A DNA stretch of 64,000 nt from Adiantum capillus-veneris. Taxonomy: Eukaryota; Streptophyta; Polypodiopsida; Polypodiales; Pteridaceae. The DNA lies in assembly GCA_014529385.2 (NCBI GenBank), contig CM043958.1, forward strand, positions 90,917,025 through 90,981,024, given 5' to 3'. Under the pieces are notes generated by a model. The model worked only from the letters and a program-made list of their open reading frames with translations. It ran no database searches and was not told where the DNA came from. The position numbers and the translations under genes are program-made. This document shows, piece by piece, positions 58,323 through 64,000 of the stretch; position 1 is the stretch's first letter, and the number at the start of each line of letters is the position of its first letter.

Positions 58323-58690
58323 GAAGAAGAGAGTTTTAACGTCGTAGGAAACTATCCCAAAAGACATTAAAGATTAGGTTAGATGTAGACTTACATTAAA
58401 TTAGATTTAGGTTTATTTAAAGTTAAATTAGATTAGATTTATGTTTATTTTTAGTTAGATTTACGTTTGATTAGATTTACGTTTATTTATGTTAGATTTA
58501 GATTTACGTTATATTAAATTAGATTTAGATTTATTTAAGTTTATTTACGTTAGATTTAGATTTACGTTATATTAGATTAGATTTAGGTTTAATTACGTTA
58601 TTTACCTGTTATTGAAGAGGAAAATGGCATAACCAATCTACCACACTTGGGTGATAGAAAGGTTCTACCATTTTCCTCTTTTATCGTTTA
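58228..58690 (-). mobile_element. Third SINE-like unit, interrupted by minisatellite DNA
   Basis: It resumes after the CACTAGG element with 'ttataccatttttctctttt', a long (CA)n tract (about 58255-58321) and 'aagaagaagagagttttaac'. It is interrupted at about 58372-58608 by TTAGATT-type repeats, and ends with 'ggcataaccaatctaccaca' carrying the A box. Confidence 0.7.
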
Positions 58691-58790
58691 AGATAAGGTT
58701 AGATTTAGATTTACGTTAGATTAGATTTAGATTTATTTAAGTTAGATTAGATTAAATTTAGGTTTATTTTGAGTACAACGAAGGATTATA
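58372..58790. repeat. TTAGATTTA-type minisatellite
   Basis: Irregular repeats of 'ttagatttaggttta', 'ttagatttacgttt' and similar. The same family lies in inverted orientation at about 63330-63600 and at the very end of the window. It resembles but is not the plant telomere repeat (TTTAGGG). Confidence 0.85.
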
Positions 58791-58904
58791 CTACCTACGC
58801 GTTTGAGAGTGGCCAGTGTCTCGGTCACTGCGTCGGAGATGCTTAGGAGTGACTCGAACATTGCGTCCACTACAAGATGTTGTGTGCTCTTGTGACGCTG
58901 TTAG

Positions 58905-59090
58905 CGACGGAAATACACTGGGTTTTTATAACCCCCGGCGTCGCTATATGCGTCGCTATATGCGTCGCTATAAGCGTTGCTATATAGAGACGTTCATAGC
59001 GACGCTCATAGCGACGGTTATAGCGACGTTTACACAGAAGTCTATAGCGACGCTACAGAGCCATAAATAGCGACGGTTATAGCGACGCCC
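58905..59090. repeat. CACTA subterminal TAGCGACG repeats, copy B
   Basis: The same array as in copy A, more than ten units such as 'gtcgctatatgcgtcgctat'. It is better preserved here. Confidence 0.9.
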
Positions 59091-59468
59091 GAGAGAATTT
59101 TTTTTTCGTGACAGGGCATTGAATGTCCTGCCACCCATCAACCATATTGTACTTGATTCACTTTTTAAAAAAAGTGCAAGGGTAGATAATAGACCCAAAA
59201 TAGTCACCCACAAGACGCATTGTTTGCAAAATTGACAAGCGTAAAATTGACAATTGTACACATCATAGGCAAAATGAATTGATTGGCAAATGTAATAATG
59301 ACAATTGTACAACATCATAGGCATAAAGAATTGATTGGCAAAATGAACTGTTGTGACAAATGTAATAATATACATGGTTCAAAAAGACGTATAAAATCCG
59401 TCTCATGATACATAAGCTATGAGAAACCCTAAACTAATGCTATCTAGCTACGGCTAAACTGACGTCGT

Positions 59469-60775
59469 CTAGTCAGACGTCTCATCGCGTCCAAGCGGCG
59501 TATCTGTCGGATTCTGCAAAAAAAGACAATGAGATAGCTTTCAGTAAGTATAAACATATAACGACATTTATAAAACAATACAAAAAATAGAAAAGAGTAA
59601 ACCCTAATACTAACCATGCCGCCGCAAGAACTGAGAATGTCCATCAGGGCGTTTAAGCCCTTCCTGCCTGCGTACTCGCGCTCGTACGGTGTGGGATCAC
59701 GTCCTGTCATCGACCACTGCCAAAACATACAAAGATTTCATTATGTTAGAATTAAAAAACTCATAAACCCTAAACTATCGAACATAAAGATCAATGCGAA
59801 AACACTTACAAAATCGGCCTCAAATGATGCCCATCCACCGCTCCCCAAGTGGTGCGAGCTCCCTGCCTCTACTCGCGCTCTGGCTGCATCCTTTTGTTGC
59901 TTCCACTTGTCGGGATTCTCGCGCGCTGCTTTCTTCGCATTCTTCCAATCTTCTTTGGCCAGCCAATCTGGCTTGTTCCACCCATGCTTGATTGCTTTTT
60001 GCACTTCGGAACGCTTGTGTTTGCAGTAGTCACGCATTCGAATCTTCATCAGGTCTTCATTGAAGCGCTGATCCCGTGTTGGAACGGGACACTCATCATG
60101 AAATATGCTGATAACTCTGTCTTTTAAATCATTTGGTACTTCACTCCATTTGTTTAGTATGTAGTGTCTAAACAGCTGAGAGCAAAGACCACGCATGCGC
60201 GAGATCACCTTCTTGCCGTCATCATCCATGATGATGCCACCGCTGAAGTCGACGGAGTAAGGCAAGCCCTCTGGCCGGTGACGCGTGAACCTGGGTGTCC
60301 CGACAGGGATCTCTAGCGGCGTTTCGATGGGGGTACGGACGTCAGGTGTCTCCAGCGTCTGGGCCACGAAGCGAGGAGTGTCGAGTGGGGTGGCTCCTGG
60401 CGGAGTAGGTAGAGGTGTGTAGCTGCTAGGAATAGTCAGCCGCGCAAAACCTGGCGTAGATGGCGATGCTGTGGCTGGTGTGGGGGCGGGCAAAGAAGGG
60501 GAGGGTAAAGAGCCTCGTCGAACACGAGGCGGTGTGGAGGCATCGGCGGCGGAATCCCCACAACAACCGCCACCGCCACCCCTAGAGCGCCGGTGTCTAG
60601 ACGAGTGTGAAGATCGTCTCGTCGACAACGAAGCTTCGGAGCGCGCCGAATGCTCCGAAAGAGAGGGAGATGCGGATGGAGTAGGAACGTGCGATGATGC
60701 GCCAGAGCGATGACGCTCCACGTACCACTGTCTCTGCTGCGGTGACAAAGAAGAAAGAAACTCCTCATCATACAT
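59469..60775 (-). CDS. TNPA-like CACTA protein (Transposase_24), copy B, intact
   Basis: Three exons on -, 60775-59810, 59716-59615 and 59513-59469, join in phase 0 with GT-AG introns of 93 and 101 nt. They give 370 codons ending TAG. ATG 60775 follows directly after an acceptor ('tgcagGT'), so a non-coding first exon is likely. Residues 1-30 'MYDEEFLSSLSPQQRQWYVE'; 30-195 are Ser/Pro/Thr/Arg-rich and probably disordered; about 200-322 match the plant Ptta/En/Spm domain (PF03004): 'VDFSGGIIMDDDGKKVISRM', 'KHGWNKPDWLAKEDWKNAKK', 'SSHHLGSGGWASFEADF'. The last exons add 'GRDPTPYEREYAGRKGLNAL'. TNPA-type proteins bind the subterminal repeats and bring the ends together for the transposase. With no intact transposase here, it would have to work in trans. 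Confidence 0.9.
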
Positions 60776-61047
60776 ACCTGCATTAAACACACGAATATTT
60801 AAACTTAATATTGAATGAATAGAGTAGACAATGACGCAAAGACCATTAAATACAATGACGTAATGACGCATATAAATACAATGACGCAATGAATTGAGTG
60901 ATAGAAGAGGCAAGTCGAAAACTCAGAATTTTCAATCAAAAGATGTGAGCGCGAGTAGAAAAGAGCGTTATACACCATGGAAGGTACTTAGAGAGCCAGA
61001 GCTTTTACAACACGGAGCAAAATTGTTCAAATACAATATTTGTGGCT

Positions 61048-62468
61048 TTAAGAGATCTCTCTCTCATCCTCGCATAACTCAGCATAACTTCCTATATCTA
61101 TATAGAGCTCTCCGTTTAAACACATATCCTCTGTTTCATTTTGTAGCTCCTCTGCATGCACCCCATATAGAGTAGTAGCATCTTGATGCTCGTCTGGCAC
61201 CACCGCAGCGGCTTCTGATTGAGCATCTTCTCTGATCTCCTCCATTGATGCCATTGTGATTGGCACATGGTAGCCTTCATACGTCCTTGCACTACGAGGG
61301 GCTACCTCTATGACGTACCACCAGTTTGATGTAGACTTTGTAGGATGAAATATTACCTGCTAGAGCCACATAACTTACATGAGAGCTTTCAAGCACATAA
61401 CTTGTAAAACGGGGATGTTAACTATTTACATACTTACTTGTTCACAATGCTCGGGTAGTACGAAAGTGTCTCTTAGGTTAGTCCATTTCTTAGTAGAATC
61501 CACCTCAAGAAAACCAGACTCTCCTCTACGCATAGTAGCGTTGCGACCCTCCATGATTATCTTGAACCATTGCACGTCGAACAAGTCGACAAAAAATCCT
61601 CTGTAATCGATCCTCAAAATCTCTTGTAGCGTGCCGAAGTAAGTGAGTTCCGCCACCACAGGATCTGCATCAGAGGAACGTCGTCGACTAGACTGTTCAA
61701 ATTTTGCCATGATTCCACAATCTTGAGTAAAACGCTTTTTGTCGATCCGTTCCACCCTAAAATGTCAACCTTTACACCATGCTGCTGTGTATGACTTATA
61801 CTACAACGAACAAAGATTATGAGTGGCCGTTCAAATGTTTAGAAATAAAGTCACTAGCTAGTCGTACATTGAAAACTTACCTTGGTCGCGTAACCCCGAG
61901 AGTACTCCCACTCTTCCTCAGTCACTTCGTCACCGCATTGTTGTGCGCTTTTCAATTGGTTGTGCAACCATCTTAAGCTCATGAATGTTGGTAGGCTCTC
62001 CAGACCCGTCGGATAGTGCATCGGTGGTCGTCTTCCCCGTCTCCACTCGATTCGTGCCCTCTGCCGCTCTTGCTTTGCATTCTCATATTGTGAAATCCAC
62101 TTTTGCATCACTGGATTGTGAAGCATGCAAAATCGGTTGATTTTAGCCTCTAGATCTTCCGTCATCTTCTTCTCAACACCGAGATTGCACATGACAATCC
62201 CAGATATGCGCTCATCATCTATGGTTCGCCATAGCGTGTCCCCGGCTTTATCAAATCCGTCTAGCCACTCTCCAATGTACACTAGGGACTCTGATACCAA
62301 CCAACCTTCTGCCATGCTACCCTCCGGACGTGCCTTTTGACGCACATATCCCTTAAGCGTTTTCATGAAACGTTCTAAGAAGAACATCCATCTGAAATGA
62401 ACTGTGCCAGCTATTTCCACCTCATCAACTATGTGAACAAGAAGATGCACCTGAATGGTTAGCATGGT
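61048..62468 (-). pseudogene. tnp2-type transposase 3' part (DUF4218, DUF4216), copy B
   Basis: It has DUF4218 (62465-61854): 'TIQVHLLVHIVDEVEIAGTV', 'RWMFFLERFMKTLKGYVRQK', 'ARPEGSMAEGWLVSESLVY', with a long C-terminal extension. Then a DUF4216-like exon (61755-61426: 'AELTYFGTLQEILRIDYRGF', 'DVQWFKIIMEGRNATM') and a C-terminal exon (61266-61048). Open stretches are longer than in copy A (204 codons uninterrupted). The catalytic Transposase_21 core is missing. Confidence 0.88.
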
Positions 62469-62949
62469 GCACCTGAACCAGGAGTGCTTTCAATCTAGAC
62501 ATACGTGCTCCATTATACAATGGCGTATCAGCTTCATTTTTTATATCATCATAGATAAGCCTTTCTGAATCCATGATCGTCTCGATCATTTCATCAATCT
62601 CGGGCTCAAACATTGCCTCGTTGGGAATGTGCTCTGCATGATCATCCCCCGAGCTGTCAGAGGCTATATCTTGTGGCCTCACATATGCTGCTTGACCAAA
62701 GCGCCTGCGAACACGTCTATTGGGTTGCAAGATTGCTGCTTGTTGGCCAGCGTCAGAGTTCGACGAGTTATAATTGGCAACAACTCGATCTATAATAGAT
62801 GGATTGAACTCGCCAAATTCGCGAACGTGCTGCAAAGAAACACGTCTTGTCCGTCGGACAGCATGCTTGCATTGATTACAAGGACATAAGACCCTCGTTG
62901 AGAGATAGGTGTTTCGGTTGGACGGTCCCACATCCTCGTCACTACTCAT
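62425..62949 (-). pseudogene. tnp2-type transposase N-terminus (Transpos_assoc), copy B
   Basis: ATG 62949 opens 174 codons: 'MSSDEDVGPSNRNTYLSTRV', then 'LCPCNQCKHAVRRTRRVSLQ' (zinc motif of PF13963) and an acidic middle. It ends in 'TPLYNGARMSRLKALL', just where the deletion joins DUF4218 in another frame. Copy A has the equivalent only from 'DDIKSEADTPLY' on. Confidence 0.88.
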
Positions 62950-63011
62950 AATGAGGATAAAAATCTTATAACCTGGACAAAAAATTTAATATTCTATTGG
63001 CATTCTTCGTC

Positions 63012-63013
<2 letters not shown>

Positions 63014-63051
<38 letters not shown>
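63014..63051. repeat. (CT)n microsatellite
   Basis: A pure CT tract just upstream of the copy B transposase start, in its leader. Confidence 0.97.
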
Positions 63052-63053
<2 letters not shown>

Positions 63054-63329
63054 CTCACATTCTCTAGTCATGTCCAATCCTCGCACACCTCGATCTAGAG
63101 GTGCACGGAGATCAGAACCGCCGGGTTATAATCTCGTCTTTATTGGTCAATACCTATATTTGTGGGTACAAGAAATCTACAAACCCACGTCTACATGATA
63201 CTGCATGTAGTGGACAAAACCCCTTTGCCTCTTCTCTAGCTGTAGCACTTCACAGCATCTTAACATCTTTTCACAGTAGATCTTTTCACTGTTCGTCTAA
63301 CTCTAAACCCTAAACCGTAAGTAATTCTT

Positions 63330-63600
63330 GCGTGGACTCGATCTAACGTAAATAAGCGTAAATCTAACTAAAAATAAACCTAAATCTAATTTAACGTAAG
63401 TCTACATCTAACCTAATCTTTAACGTCTTTTGGGATAGTTTCCTACGACGTTAAAACTCTCTTCTTCTTGTGTGTGTGTGTGTGTGTGTGTGGGTAAACC
63501 TAAATAAACCTAAGTCTAATCTAATATAACATAAATCTAAATCTAACGTAAATTATGTTATATTAAAAACAAAGAACTAAACTAACAGGGATTATAAGAA
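63330..63600. repeat. Inverted copy of the 58.3-58.8 kb SINE tail and minisatellite
   Basis: On - this reads '(CA)n aagaagaagagagttttaac', 'gtcgtaggaaactatcccaa' and then TTAGATT-type repeats, nearly identical to 58310-58450. It therefore flanks CACTA copy B as the other arm of an inverted pair about 5 kb apart. It includes a (GT)n tract at about 63471-63492. Confidence 0.88.
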
Positions 63601-63628
63601 CCTTAAAACTGATTTAACACATAATTTT

Positions 63629-64000
63629 TCACATAACTCGGCAAGAGTTGGCATTCTCATCACTAAAGATGTGAGATTTAACTTCCGGAGGTGACGCTGC
63701 CTCATCTCCATCCACATCTGACGACAGCAATTGGCCCTTTGGACCGTTCTTGCTCTTGTTACTAACTTTGAAGTTGTTGAATGACTAGAGGTTGTCTAGA
63801 TGGTCATTGTCGGGGATGTAGTGACTCTTGCCGCCCTGAAGATCCACCTTCTTCCCTATCTTCTGAAGACATTTCACCAGTACTTTTGGATCGATGGAGC
63901 CCACCATGAGTGAAGGCAGCAATACCCTATATTCCATTGAGGGCTTTCTTCACCCGCTTCATGCAGGCATCGCAGTCTATGGAGACCTAAATCTAATCTA
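63629..64000 (-). pseudogene. HMA-domain (heavy-metal-binding) gene, 3' part, runs off window
   Basis: From the window edge on - the frame reads 'VSIDCDACMKRVKKALNGI', with the metal-binding CxxC of an HMA domain (PF00403). After a stop and a frame change come 'GSIDPKVLVKCLQKIGKKVD' and 'SHYIPDNDHLDNL'. After TAG at 63785-63787 an acidic tail follows to TGA 63629. Plant HMA proteins of this kind (HIPP/copper-chaperone type) bind Cu, Zn or Cd through CxxC. Two in-frame stops and a frameshift within 370 bp suggest a pseudogene, though an intron could remove one. No isoprenylation CaaX box is seen at the end. Confidence 0.65.

Larger units (their letters stand above)
58867..63215 (-). mobile_element. 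CACTA transposon, copy B, deletion derivative
   Basis: The left terminus 'CACTACAAGATG' is at 58867. A 'TAGCGACG' subterminal array lies at about 58905-59090, and the shared hairpin 'cagggcattgaatgtcctg' follows. A probable right terminus 'CATGTAGTG' lies at about 63204-63212. It matches copy A along most of its length. The TNPA-like gene is intact. The tnp2 gene has lost about 1.66 kb (copy A coordinates about 54238-55895), joining the N-terminal exon to DUF4218 near 62468. Confidence 0.85.

Noticed and set aside
58372-58790. Interstitial telomere sequence
   Set aside because: The units are TTAGATTTA-like and irregular, with no run of TTTAGGG.

Overview
This window is eukaryotic nuclear DNA from a land plant. 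The signs are GT-AG introns of about 80-95 nt, TATA-box plant promoters, Ty3/gypsy and Ty1/copia fragments, CACTA (En/Spm) transposons with plant-type Transposase_24 and Transposase_21/DUF4218 proteins, a plant HMA-domain gene and a cytochrome b561 gene. The many long (CT)n(CA)n tracts and low gene density suggest a large, repeat-rich genome. A fern or other seedless plant is my guess, not proven. Almost everything here is repeat or transposon in some stage of decay.

Layout. 0-6.6 kb: duplicated AT-rich repeats and compound microsatellites, no gene. 6.9-10 kb: a broken Ty3/gypsy gag on +. 10.3-13.1 kb: a broken Ty3/gypsy pol on -. 13.7-17.5 kb: microsatellites and a 42-bp coding minisatellite. 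17.5-26.9 kb: a four-gene cassette, the most interesting part. Two unknown genes on + converge on two genes on -: a histone H3-like protein and a DDE transposase-like gene, with a foldback element between the pairs and an inverted 18-mer outside them. 27-35 kb: AT-rich tandem repeats, a small foldback element and no convincing gene. 35.4-39.4 kb: decayed Ty3/gypsy gag-pol plus a second protease fragment. 40.2-44.9 kb: a duplicated block carrying Ty1/copia RNase H remnants and the promoter of an intact cytochrome b561 gene. The upstream copy of that promoter now leads into an unrelated ORF. 45-47.3 kb: copia scraps on -. 47.4-50.3 kb: a broken protein-kinase-like gene and a RING-like gene, the latter cut by a CACTA insertion. 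50.3-56 kb: CACTA copy A. 56-58.8 kb: tRNA-derived SINE-like units, one split by a 1.3-kb CACTAGG element with a duplicated target site. 58.9-63.2 kb: CACTA copy B. 63.6-64 kb: the end of an HMA (heavy-metal-binding) gene that runs off the window.

How the parts work together. The 17.5-26.9 kb cassette looks like a decayed DNA transposon. Its transposase-like gene keeps the order aspartate, aspartate, CxxC zinc motif, late glutamate known from RAG1/Transib-type enzymes. The neighbouring gene starts with the exact first eight codons of histone H3 and ends with a whole H3 histone fold after a linker of about 190 residues. I know of no described transposon with this content. The two CACTA copies are complementary. 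Copy A keeps the tnp2-type catalytic region but has a broken TNPA-like gene. Copy B has an intact spliced TNPA-like gene but has lost the catalytic core.
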